This document shows, one piece after another, positions 1-7,884 of a stretch of 11,923 bases of DNA. How positions within the stretch are numbered: position 1 is the stretch's first letter; every line of letters begins with the position of its first letter. Both the position numbers and the translations under genes were made by a program. Source of the stretch: Lachnospiraceae bacterium UBA7481 (GTDB lineage: Bacteria; Bacillota; Clostridia; Lachnospirales; Lachnospiraceae); assembly GCA_002478505.1 (NCBI GenBank), contig DLOP01000094.1:780-12702 (forward strand), in the 5' to 3' direction. The notes below the pieces were generated by a model, which did no database searches, had not been told where the DNA came from, and saw only the letters and a program-made list of their open reading frames with translations.

Positions 1-39
1 ATGGATAGAAAAGACAAGAAAAGGAAAGGAACCATATGA
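1..39 (+). CDS. C-terminal tail of an upstream gene (partial, 5' end outside window)
   Basis: Frame 1 is open from the window edge and ends in TGA at 37-39. It encodes a short, very basic tail (Asp-Arg-Lys-Asp-Lys-Lys-Arg-Lys-Gly-Thr-Ile). The stop overlaps the ATG of the next gene (36-38) as ATGA, the classic arrangement of translationally coupled genes, which is the main reason to believe it is a real gene end. The run reads like the cytoplasmic tail of a membrane or nucleic-acid-binding protein, but 12 codons are too few to identify a family. The ATG at position 1 has no visible ribosome binding site because the window begins there, so a tiny independent ORF cannot be excluded. Confidence 0.45.
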   Translation: MDRKDKKRKGTI

Positions 40-2633
40 ATAAGAAAAATATATGGATAGACAGCCTGATCACGTTTGGACTAGCGGTATTGGCGATGAT
101 GGTCATTTTTTTCCTGACGGGAATTCTGCCCGGACAGGAAAAGGTAATATTTACGGGTGATCTCTATTATCAATCCGCTGTTTTTGGAAGGCTGGTCATG
201 GATAAACTACGGGAGGGCAGCAATTTCTTCTATTCATGGAATGTCGGCATGGGCGGCAATACGGCGTTGTTTTTTGCCTTTGTTGCAATGAGCCCTTTAA
301 ATATTTTCTATATACTCATAAAGGACTTTGAGATTGCGACATTGGTGATCGTGATCTTAAAACCCGCTCTGGCGGCGGCACTTTTCTGCGCATACGGCAG
401 ATATAATCTCCGGCAGGAGAGTAAGCTGGTTATTGCAATATCAATTGGTTATGGACTGTGTAGTTTTTATTTTGCCATGATCATGATGAACAGCATTGCT
501 GAGGGACTTTATCTTCTTCCATTGGTTCTGATCTTTGTAAAACGGTTTCTGGATACGGGTAAAAAAGCGGGGCTTGCGCTGGTCTATGCCTTGTCTTTTC
601 TTTCTTGTTTCTATGGAGGTTTTATTGTTGGAATCAGTTCTTTAGGATATCTTTGCTTATGTATTTTCGTACATAGGCATTATACAGGCAGGGAAAGAAT
701 GAGGATACTGTCCGGATATGCTGTGAGCGTGGTCACGGCAGTGCTGCTTTCGGCATGCGTGCTTCTGCCGGCGGCATATTATGCAGTTGCATTAAATAGT
801 GATGCAGGGGAGGATATTGCTGCGGCGTTTATATCGACTCCATTTTGGGATATCCTTCCGTGCTTCCTTCCAGGGCGAGAATACACCCTTGATATTTCGT
901 TTCCTTATTTGTACTGCGGAATATTGACGTTGAGCATGATGTTTCTTTACCTGATCAACCATGAGATCGCTAAACGGGAAAGAATCTGTGTGGCGGCGAT
1001 AGTCCTAATATTGGTTTTCTGCATGAAGGCGAAGCCTGTTTATATGTTTCTGCATATGTTTAATGCACCGAATGGATATACTGTCCGTTTTGCCTATGTG
1101 TTATCTTTTGTGGCGGCGTCTGCGGCAGTAAGGCAGTTATCCTGCCTGCAGTTATCCTGCCTGCCTAAGATGAGACTAAGACCCGTTGCTATTTTTCTTG
1201 CAGTGGCGCTCGTCTTTTATCTTGTGGCGCCGATGCTTGACAGGGTATTACAGAAAAAATTGTGGCTTGATACTTCTTATAAGATAATGGGGCTGATTGC
1301 CGTACTGATGCTTTTATGGTTGTGGTTGCTTTACCGCTATCGAAGGAGTCAGGGAGGGAAAGAAATGGTTCTATTGGCAGTCCTGCTTACTATGATAGAG
1401 ATTGTGGTTAATGGGTATTATTTGTTGAATGGAATAGGATATTATACAAGAGATTTTTACGAGGATAAGAATCAGATCGCCGAGGTTTCCATTGCCCAAA
1501 TCAAAGCGGAGGATAATGGTATTTACCGAATCGCTTATCCAGATAAACATAATTATAATATGCAGACAGCATATGATTATTATGGGATCGCTTATTTTTC
1601 TTCGGCAATCAACGAAGCATCTTCTTATGCGTTGAATCGGCTGGGATATGCCAGAGGAGATTTCGAGATATCCGATTCCTGTCAGAATGATGTTATGAGG
1701 ATGATCTTTGGCACAAAATACACCATCCATTCACCATGGTACACGTTGGAAAGTAAGTATGAGATTATCAGGAATCCCTATTCACTTCCATTGGCATATA
1801 TGGTTCGGGAAGAAATATTATCGTATCATTTTTCGGAAAATGTATTTTTGAACCAGCAAAGTCTGCTGAATTGTATGACGGGGGAAGAAGTCTTATGTAT
1901 GGAAATTTATGGCGGAGGTGTTGATATATATCCCCAAAATGTGGAGCTTACACAGATTGAGCAAGGCATAGGAGTCGTAGGGGCAGATTTAAAGGCTGGC
2001 AGGGCATATCTGAAATTTACGATTCCATATCAGGATGGAGTAAGTCCATATGTCTGTTTTTTTACTAACCTTAAAAATTTTTTGAATACACCGTGGCTCA
2101 GCGGTTCTCCCGGGATTGATGCCTTGCGGTTGGACATCTGTGCGCTTTCTCAGCCGCATATTGTGCCGATGGTGCGGGAGGAAGAGGATTACGTTGTCTA
2201 TATCATTTTTCCGAATGAAAATACAATCGATATTTTTAATTTGGAGAATATTGATTTTGCCTTTTATCATGAGGATGGACTGGCAGTATATTATGAGGAA
2301 CTTGCGAAAGCAGGTCTGCAGATAGAGATCATGGAGGACGGGTATGTTAAGGGAAGGGTGGAATCTTCTGAAGAAAAGCCGGTGTTATTTACTTCATTTC
2401 CCTATGAAGAAGGCTGGAAAGCTTATGTTGATGGTGAGGAGCAGGAGATTGTTCCGCTGCTGGAGGGCGGCTTTATTGGTCTTAGACTGGAACCGGGAGA
2501 GCATGAGGTCGAGCTGCGTTTTACGGCACCTTATTCCTTACAGGGGAAATGGCTGTCTCTTTGCGGCTTGATTTTTCTGATGATATTGATTGTTTTGGAT
2601 CTTTATGATACAAAGAAAGTACAGGAAAGGTAA
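36..2633 (+). CDS. YfhO-family polytopic membrane protein (GT-C-type glycosyltransferase)
   Basis: An 865-residue integral membrane protein. After a first membrane helix (about residues 11-31) comes a YfhO-like outer loop, GDLYYQ (41-46), then GSNFFYSWNVGMGGN (61-75) and MSPLNIFY (85-92). Asp42 is in the place where GT-C enzymes keep their catalytic acidic residue. About ten or more helices follow to about residue 470. A large soluble, presumably extracytoplasmic domain (about 470-830) contains the YfhO-like stretch YGIAYFSSAINE (516-527), and a last helix lies near 838-855. In B. subtilis and Listeria, YfhO works with CsbB and GtcA to add GlcNAc to lipoteichoic acid outside the cell. A similar decoration role is inferred here; the substrate is unknown and no CsbB- or GtcA-like gene is in view. 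The start ATG at 36 has an AAGGA site five bases upstream and overlaps the preceding stop. A five-residue tandem duplication (QLSCL) lies at residues 367-376. Confidence 0.85.
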   Translation: MNKKNIWIDSLITFGLAVLAMMVIFFLTGILPGQEKVIFTGDLYYQSAVFGRLVMDKLREGSNFFYSWNVGMGGNTALFFAFVAMSPLNIFYILIKDFEIATLVIVILKPALAAALFCAYGRYNLRQESKLVIAISIGYGLCSFYFAMIMMNSIAEGLYLLPLVLIFVKRFLDTGKKAGLALVYALSFLSCFYGGFIVGISSLGYLCLCIFVHRHYTGRERMRILSGYAVSVVTAVLLSACVLLPAAYYAVALNSDAGEDIAAAFISTPFWDILPCFLPGREYTLDISFPYLYCGILTLSMMFLYLINHEIAKRERICVAAIVLILVFCMKAKPVYMFLHMFNAPNGYTVRFAYVLSFVAASAAVRQLSCLQLSCLPKMRLRPVAIFLAVALVFYLVAPMLDRVLQKKLWLDTSYKIMGLIAVLMLLWLWLLYRYRRSQGGKEMVLLAVLLTMIEIVVNGYYLLNGIGYYTRDFYEDKNQIAEVSIAQIKAEDNGIYRIAYPDKHNYNMQTAYDYYGIAYFSSAINEASSYALNRLGYARGDFEISDSCQNDVMRMIFGTKYTIHSPWYTLESKYEIIRNPYSLPLAYMVREEILSYHFSENVFLNQQSLLNCMTGEEVLCMEIYGGGVDIYPQNVELTQIEQGIGVVGADLKAGRAYLKFTIPYQDGVSPYVCFFTNLKNFLNTPWLSGSPGIDALRLDICALSQPHIVPMVREEEDYVVYIIFPNENTIDIFNLENIDFAFYHEDGLAVYYEELAKAGLQIEIMEDGYVKGRVESSEEKPVLFTSFPYEEGWKAYVDGEEQEIVPLLEGGFIGLRLEPGEHEVELRFTAPYSLQGKWLSLCGLIFLMILIVLDLYDTKKVQER

Positions 2634-2658
2634 CGATAGAAAGGAGCATGGGAACATC

Positions 2659-4464
2659 ATGCAGGATCATATTAGAAATTTTTGCATCATCGCTCACATT
2701 GATCATGGAAAGTCGACGCTGGCTGACCGGATCATCGAGAAGACAGGACTTTTGACGCAGCGGGAGATGCAGGAACAGGTTCTGGATAATATGGATCTGG
2801 AGCGGGAGCGCGGGATCACGATCAAGGCGCAGGCAGTCAGGACGATCTATAAGGCAAAGGATGGGGAGGAATATATTCTTAACCTGATCGATACGCCGGG
2901 TCATGTGGATTTTAATTACGAGGTCAGCCGTGCGCTGGCAGCCTGTGACGGTGCGATCCTTGTGGTGGATGCGGCGCAGGGGATTGAGGCGCAGACACTG
3001 GCGAATGTTTATATGGCTCTGGATCATGATCTGGAGGTTTTTCCCGTTATTAATAAGATTGACCTTCCCAGTGCGGAACCACAGAGGGTAGTCGAGGAGA
3101 TCGAAGATGTGATCGGCATCGAAGCGGAAGGCTGTCCGTTGATCTCTGCAAAAAACGGGATTGGCATAGACGATGTTCTGGAAAGCGTCGTAACGAAGAT
3201 TCCTGCGCCAAAGGGAAGCAAGGATGCTCCGCTGCAGGCTTTGATTTTTGATTCCTTATATGATCCGTATAAAGGGGTCATTGTCTTTGTCAGGATCATG
3301 GAGGGATGTATCAAAAAAGGCACGAGGATGAAGATGATGGCTACCGGAGCGTCGTTTGATGTGGTCGAGGTCGGCTATTTTGGCGCGGGACAGTTTATTC
3401 CCTGTGAGGAGCTTTCCGCGGGAATGGTCGGTTATATTACAGCGTCGATCAAGAATGTCAAAGATACTGCCGTCGGTGATACGGTAACGGATGCGGACAA
3501 TCCCTGTCAGGAACCCCTTCCCGGCTATAAAAAGGTACTGCCCATGGTATATTGTGGTCTATATCCGGCGGATGGAGCAAAGTACCCTGATCTGCGGGAT
3601 GCCTTGGAAAAGCTGAAGCTCAATGACGCGTCGCTTTTCTATGAGCCGGAGACTTCCGTGGCGCTAGGATTTGGATTCCGATGCGGTTTCCTGGGACTTC
3701 TTCATCTGGAGGTGATCCAGGAACGGCTGGAGAGGGAATATAATCTTGATCTTGTTACCACGGCACCCAGCGTTATCTATAAGGTCTATAAGACGGATGG
3801 GGAGGTGATCGATCTCACCAATCCCACCAATCTTCCGGATCCTTCGGAGATTGATCATATGGAGGAGCCGATTGTCAAGGCGGAGATCATGGTGACGAAG
3901 GATTTTATCGGATCCATTATGGAACTGTGTCAGGAACGGAGAGGAAGATATCTTTCTATGGATTATATGGAGGAGACAAGAGCGCTGCTTAAATATGAGC
4001 TGCCGTTAAATGAGATCATCTATGATTTTTTTGATGCCCTGAAGTCGCGCTCCAAAGGGTATGCGTCGTTTGATTATGATATCAAGGGGTATGAGACCTC
4101 CGAATTGGTCAAGCTTGATATCCTGATCAACAGGGAAGAGGTAGATGCGCTGTCCTTTATCGTACACAGCGGAAGCGCCTATGAGCGGGGAAGGAAGATG
4201 TGCGAGAAGCTAAAGGATGAGATCCCAAGGCATCTGTTTGAAATTCCGATCCAGGCGGCGGTGGGAGGCAAGATCATTGCCAGGGAGACGGTAAAGGCGA
4301 TGCGTAAGGATGTGCTGGCAAAGTGTTACGGCGGTGATATCACGCGTAAAAAGAAGCTTCTGGAGAAGCAGAAGGAAGGTAAGAAGCGGATGCGTCAGAT
4401 CGGTAATGTAGAGATTCCGCAAAAGGCGTTTATGAGCGTGTTGAAGCTGGATGAAGATAAGTAG
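2659..4464 (+). CDS. lepA: Elongation factor 4 (LepA), ribosome-associated translational GTPase
   Basis: LepA is a ribosome-dependent translational GTPase reported to back-translocate ribosomes and to act in initiation or 30S assembly. The 601-residue product has the full family length. G1 is AHIDHGKS (12-19), G2 lies in the ERERGITIK stretch (48-56), G3 is DTPGH (78-82, with the catalytic-type His82), G4 is NKID (132-135), and a G5-type SAK follows. The LepA-specific C-terminal domain is intact, with KCYGGDITRKKKLLEKQKEG near the end. An in-frame ATG lies at 2590, but it is inside the preceding gene and adds 23 residues absent from the family. ATG 2659 begins just before the conserved IRNFCIIAHIDHG. 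Its AAGGAG (2641-2646) is 12 bases upstream, a long spacing. The gene starts 25 bases after the YfhO-like gene and is probably in the same transcript. Its codons look more GC-rich than those of the membrane genes around it, as expected for a well-expressed core gene. Confidence 0.97.
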   Translation: MQDHIRNFCIIAHIDHGKSTLADRIIEKTGLLTQREMQEQVLDNMDLERERGITIKAQAVRTIYKAKDGEEYILNLIDTPGHVDFNYEVSRALAACDGAILVVDAAQGIEAQTLANVYMALDHDLEVFPVINKIDLPSAEPQRVVEEIEDVIGIEAEGCPLISAKNGIGIDDVLESVVTKIPAPKGSKDAPLQALIFDSLYDPYKGVIVFVRIMEGCIKKGTRMKMMATGASFDVVEVGYFGAGQFIPCEELSAGMVGYITASIKNVKDTAVGDTVTDADNPCQEPLPGYKKVLPMVYCGLYPADGAKYPDLRDALEKLKLNDASLFYEPETSVALGFGFRCGFLGLLHLEVIQERLEREYNLDLVTTAPSVIYKVYKTDGEVIDLTNPTNLPDPSEIDHMEEPIVKAEIMVTKDFIGSIMELCQERRGRYLSMDYMEETRALLKYELPLNEIIYDFFDALKSRSKGYASFDYDIKGYETSELVKLDILINREEVDALSFIVHSGSAYERGRKMCEKLKDEIPRHLFEIPIQAAVGGKIIARETVKAMRKDVLAKCYGGDITRKKKLLEKQKEGKKRMRQIGNVEIPQKAFMSVLKLDEDK

Positions 4465-4503
4465 CTGGATACTATGTTAGAACGGGAAAGAAGGGATAAG
4501 AAA

Positions 4504-6579
4504 ATGGATAGGGAGATATCAGATAGGGCAAAGATGCCCATAAGGAATCTGCTACTGTTGCTGTGTGGAGCGGTGCTGGTGGAAATCTGTTTTTTTAACT
4601 TTAGATCGATACAGTCTCTTTTTTACAAGGAACATTCATGGGAGGAATATACGGTAGAATATTCGGGAGTAAAAATATATGAGGACGGTATTATCAGTAT
4701 ACAGGACGAAAATGCGGTCATATCGATACAGGGCATAGACCATGACGTAAAAAATATCAGACTGGATCTGGAACTGCTGGATGCCATCGATCTTTTTTAT
4801 ATGGAGAGTGGTATATGTTATGTGGATATAGATGTGCTGGATGAGGGCAGCAGTGAGGTAATGTATGGGATCATATCGGATTGGCCGATACAGCCTGAAA
4901 ATATTACGTCTCAGTTTAAATGGATACAGGCGATGGGAGAGATACAGAGGCTTGACATCAATGTATATCTGCCGGTGGGGCATTTGTTTAAGGTTAATGG
5001 AATTACTTTCAATGAGACAAAGCCGCTGGATTTTTCTATGGTTCGTTTGCTGTCGGTATGGCTGGTATTTCTATTGTGTTATGGTCTGCGCAGGAAGTCA
5101 GGCTGGTGGAAAGAGGATTGCAGACAGATCACATTGGAGAAGAAAGCCGTCCTGGGGATTATCTTTTTGGTATTTTATGGAATTTCCTGCTTTCTTATGA
5201 TATCCAATTCCCTGATTATAAATGATGATTACAATCCTTATCAGGAGCTTGCATGGGCGCTGGATGCGGGGCAGGTGTCCCTTTTGGAACAGCCGCCGCA
5301 GGAACTTGTCAGCATGGAGAATCCCTATGATCATTATGCAAAAAAAGCCGTCGGTATTGATTACAAATTTGACTTTGCGTATTATGATGGGAGTTATTAT
5401 GTGTATCATGGAATCCTGCCTTGTCTTTTGTTTTACCTGCCGGTTTATCATTTGACAGGGTTAAATATGCCCAATTCCATCCCTGTATTTTTCTGCTGCC
5501 TGCTCTTTGGTATAGGGATCCTTTTGCTGATGAGGCAGATCATTATCAGATATTTCCCCAAAACGCCGTTTGCAATGTTGGTATTGATCATACTGACAGG
5601 ACTGTTTGGCTGCCAGTTGCCGTTTTTTATCACGCAGCCCAATTCCTTTATTCTGACGGTGATCTGTGCTGTCGCTCTGGTTGTGTGGGGACTTTATTTC
5701 TGGATATCGGCAAAAAAGATAGAACAGTCTGGATATTCCAAGGGCAGGATCATGGTGGGCTCCTTATGCATGGCGCTGGTTGCTGCGGTCAGACCGACGC
5801 TGCTGCTCTACAGCGTGCTTGCGTTTGCCATTTTTGGAAGAGCATGGCTCACTGACAAGGAAGGCTATGATAAAAAAAGCAGGATCACTATGATGGCTTT
5901 ATTTGCCTTGCCGTATGTGGCTGTTGCGATTCCGGTAATGTATTATAACTACATTCGTTTTGGCTCTCCCTTTGAGTTTGGAATGCAGTATAATCTGACG
6001 GCATTTGATATCGGGCATGTTCAGTTTTCTTTAGATCGGATCTATTATGCAGTCGGAGAGTATTTATTCCGTATTCCTGATTTTAATTATTTCTTTCCGT
6101 TTATTAATACCTTTGAGGCATATTGGAACATTGGTGCGCACAGCGTTGCTATTTTTGAGGGCAGCTTTCATGCCGGACTGATTCCTTTTAATCTATACCT
6201 GCTTGCTGCGGCAGTTGTCGTAGAAAAGCGTAAGGAGTTTCAGAAAAAAGGGATTTACTTTTTCTGTCTGTGTTTGTCGTTGATCGGAATTTTCTTGATG
6301 ATACTTGACGCAGAGCTTACAAATGTTATTGCATACCGCTATCAGGCAGATTTTTCTTTTGCCTTGTTGATCACTGCCTGGGTGGGGATTTTATGGATGC
6401 AGGAAAATTATGTCGGAAAGGATTCCTTTAAGGCGTTTCAAAAAATATTGCTGATGGTTGTATTCCTTTCAGTGGCGATGAACGCTGTTTTCTGGTTTAC
6501 GCCATCTGAAAATTTCCCCATGGCTTCGGCCAATACGCGGTTGTATTACGATATCTATTACGGCTTTAATTTTTGGTAG
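4504..6579 (+). CDS. GT-C-like polytopic membrane protein with N-terminal extracytoplasmic domain
   Basis: A 691-residue membrane protein with no name I can assign. A first membrane helix (about 14-33) leads into a roughly 145-residue hydrophilic, strand-rich segment (34-178), then a second helix (179-195) and about ten more. After the helix near 218-240 comes NDDYNPYQELAWAL (240-253), then EQPPQEL (262-268), NPYD (273-276) and YYDGSYYVYHGILP (293-306). This order (acidic pair, PP-x-x-L, NPYD, then a Y-x-G-x-Y-Y-x-Y-x-G-x-x-P loop) resembles a GT39-like group of membrane glycosyltransferases. Asp241 and Asp242 are candidate active-site residues. I infer transfer of a sugar from a polyprenyl-phosphate donor on the outer face; donor and acceptor are unknown. 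ATG 4504 is preferred over the in-frame ATG at 4474 because GAAGGG lies eight bases before it, while 4474 has no good site. It sits between lepA and hemW, with gaps of 39 and 30 bases. Confidence 0.75.
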   Translation: MDREISDRAKMPIRNLLLLLCGAVLVEICFFNFRSIQSLFYKEHSWEEYTVEYSGVKIYEDGIISIQDENAVISIQGIDHDVKNIRLDLELLDAIDLFYMESGICYVDIDVLDEGSSEVMYGIISDWPIQPENITSQFKWIQAMGEIQRLDINVYLPVGHLFKVNGITFNETKPLDFSMVRLLSVWLVFLLCYGLRRKSGWWKEDCRQITLEKKAVLGIIFLVFYGISCFLMISNSLIINDDYNPYQELAWALDAGQVSLLEQPPQELVSMENPYDHYAKKAVGIDYKFDFAYYDGSYYVYHGILPCLLFYLPVYHLTGLNMPNSIPVFFCCLLFGIGILLLMRQIIIRYFPKTPFAMLVLIILTGLFGCQLPFFITQPNSFILTVICAVALVVWGLYFWISAKKIEQSGYSKGRIMVGSLCMALVAAVRPTLLLYSVLAFAIFGRAWLTDKEGYDKKSRITMMALFALPYVAVAIPVMYYNYIRFGSPFEFGMQYNLTAFDIGHVQFSLDRIYYAVGEYLFRIPDFNYFFPFINTFEAYWNIGAHSVAIFEGSFHAGLIPFNLYLLAAAVVVEKRKEFQKKGIYFFCLCLSLIGIFLMILDAELTNVIAYRYQADFSFALLITAWVGILWMQENYVGKDSFKAFQKILLMVVFLSVAMNAVFWFTPSENFPMASANTRLYYDIYYGFNFW

Positions 6580-6609
6580 AAGCAGTAGGATTGCGGCGTG
6601 GAGACAACA

Positions 6610-7884
6610 ATGAGCAGAAGGATGTCAATTTATATTCATATTCCGTTTTGCGTTAAAAAGTGTGATTATTGTGATTTTCTGTCTTTTCCTATCCGGGAAT
6701 GTGGCAACAAGACGGCGGTGGTTTTGGGCAGTGGCTGCAAGGAAGGCGTGCCGGAGGAATATCTGCAAAGGCTGCTTTGTGAAATACGTCAGGAAAGCGG
6801 TGATTATACGGATCGGGAGGTTGACACGATCTTTGTCGGCGGGGGAACGCCTTCGCTGTTGCTGCCGAGGCAGGTTACAGATCTGTTTGATAGGGTATAT
6901 CAGTCGTATCATGTGGCTTTTGGTGCCGAGATCACGATGGAGGCAAATCCGGGTACACTGACAAAAGAGAAATTGGAAGCATACCGGCAGATGGGCGTCA
7001 ACCGTCTGAGCATAGGACTGCAGTCAGCGGATAATGGGGAACTTGCAGCGCTTGGACGGATTCATCGGTTTCAGGATTTTCGGGAAAGCTATGAACTGGC
7101 AAGAGACTGTGGATTTCAGAATATCAATATCGACCTGATGAGCGGATTGCCGGGGCAGAGTGTAGATTCATGGCTTCATACGCTTCATACGGCTGCAAGG
7201 CTTGATCCTGAACATATCTCAGCCTATGGACTGATCATTGAAGAAGGCACTCCGTTTTATCAACGATATGGGACGGATGGCATTGGTAGAAAACTTTTGT
7301 CAGAGGTGGATGGGTTCGAGAAACTACCGTCGGAAGAAGATGAGCGGCAGATGTACTATGATACAGGAGAGGTCCTTGGGAAGTACGGTTACCGGCAGTA
7401 TGAAATCTCCAATTATGCAAAGGGTGGGTATGAGTGCAGGCATAATATTGGTTATTGGACAAGAAAAGAGTACGCCGGTTTCGGGCTTGGCGCGGCATCC
7501 ATGATCAATAATAAACGCTGGAAAAATACTTCCGATTTGAAAAAATACATGAAGAATGTAGACAGCGGTGATGGAACCGTGAGAAGGAATGGGATCAGGG
7601 AAAGTGCGAGCACGTTAAAAGAGGAAATGCGGGTTCTGTCGGTACAGGAACAGATGGAAGAGACCATGTTCCTTGGACTGCGTATGAATCATGGCGTTTC
7701 TAAAAAGGAGTTTGAAACGTTGTATGGCGTCGAGATAGAGCAAATTTTTGGAACATGGCTCTATCGGATGAGTGAAGAGGGTCTTTTGAATAATGGGGAA
7801 CGCGTATTCCTGTCAGAGAGAGGAAGAGATCTTGCTAATTATGTTATGGCAGGTTTTCTGATGATTAGTGTGGAAAATACTTAA
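6610..7884 (+). CDS. hemW: HemW, radical-SAM haem chaperone (HemN-like, not coproporphyrinogen dehydrogenase)
   Basis: The 424-residue protein opens with IYIHIPFC and the radical-SAM cluster motif C-x3-C-x2-C (Cys14, Cys18, Cys21). This is followed by Asp-Phe, where true HemN has a further Cys. Next come GGGTPS (77-82), which binds SAM, and HNIGYW (278-283), a HemW signature associated with haem binding. Together these favour HemW, which holds haem and delivers it to respiratory enzymes, over an oxygen-independent coproporphyrinogen III dehydrogenase. The C-terminal HemN-type winged-helix region is complete. ATG 6610 has GGAG six bases upstream. An in-frame GTG at 6598 has an AGTAGGA at usable spacing and would add four residues, and ATG 6622 has its site too close. 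The gene follows the GT-C-like gene by 30 bases and probably belongs to the lepA operon. Its TAA overlaps the stop of the convergent gene. The hrcA-grpE-dnaK genes that follow hemN/hemW in B. subtilis are absent here. Confidence 0.93.
   Translation: MSRRMSIYIHIPFCVKKCDYCDFLSFPIRECGNKTAVVLGSGCKEGVPEEYLQRLLCEIRQESGDYTDREVDTIFVGGGTPSLLLPRQVTDLFDRVYQSYHVAFGAEITMEANPGTLTKEKLEAYRQMGVNRLSIGLQSADNGELAALGRIHRFQDFRESYELARDCGFQNINIDLMSGLPGQSVDSWLHTLHTAARLDPEHISAYGLIIEEGTPFYQRYGTDGIGRKLLSEVDGFEKLPSEEDERQMYYDTGEVLGKYGYRQYEISNYAKGGYECRHNIGYWTRKEYAGFGLGAASMINNKRWKNTSDLKKYMKNVDSGDGTVRRNGIRESASTLKEEMRVLSVQEQMEETMFLGLRMNHGVSKKEFETLYGVEIEQIFGTWLYRMSEEGLLNNGERVFLSERGRDLANYVMAGFLMISVENT

Noticed and set aside
2590..2658. 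Upstream ATG extending lepA by 23 residues
   Set aside because: It begins inside the YfhO-like gene, lacks a ribosome binding site of its own, and adds residues not found in LepA; ATG 2659 matches the family start.
4474..4503. Earlier ATG for the GT-C-like gene after lepA
   Set aside because: No convincing ribosome binding site; ATG 4504 has GAAGGG at good spacing and leaves a normal short N terminus before the first helix.
5421..5855. 144-codon open frame overlapping the GT-C-like gene
   Set aside because: Out-of-frame shadow inside a well-supported gene, with no family resemblance.
6598..6609. GTG start for hemW
   Set aside because: Possible, but ATG 6610 has GGAG six bases upstream and gives the usual short lead-in before the IYIHIPFC motif.
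7174..7191. 9-base tandem repeat CTTCATACG in hemW
   Set aside because: It encodes Leu-His-Thr twice in a region whose length fits other HemW proteins, so it looks like chance codon similarity rather than an insertion.
6610..7884. Annotation as HemN coproporphyrinogen dehydrogenase
   Set aside because: The Cys motif lacks the fourth Cys of HemN (C-x3-C-x2-C-x-Phe), and the HNxxYW signature is present, favouring HemW.
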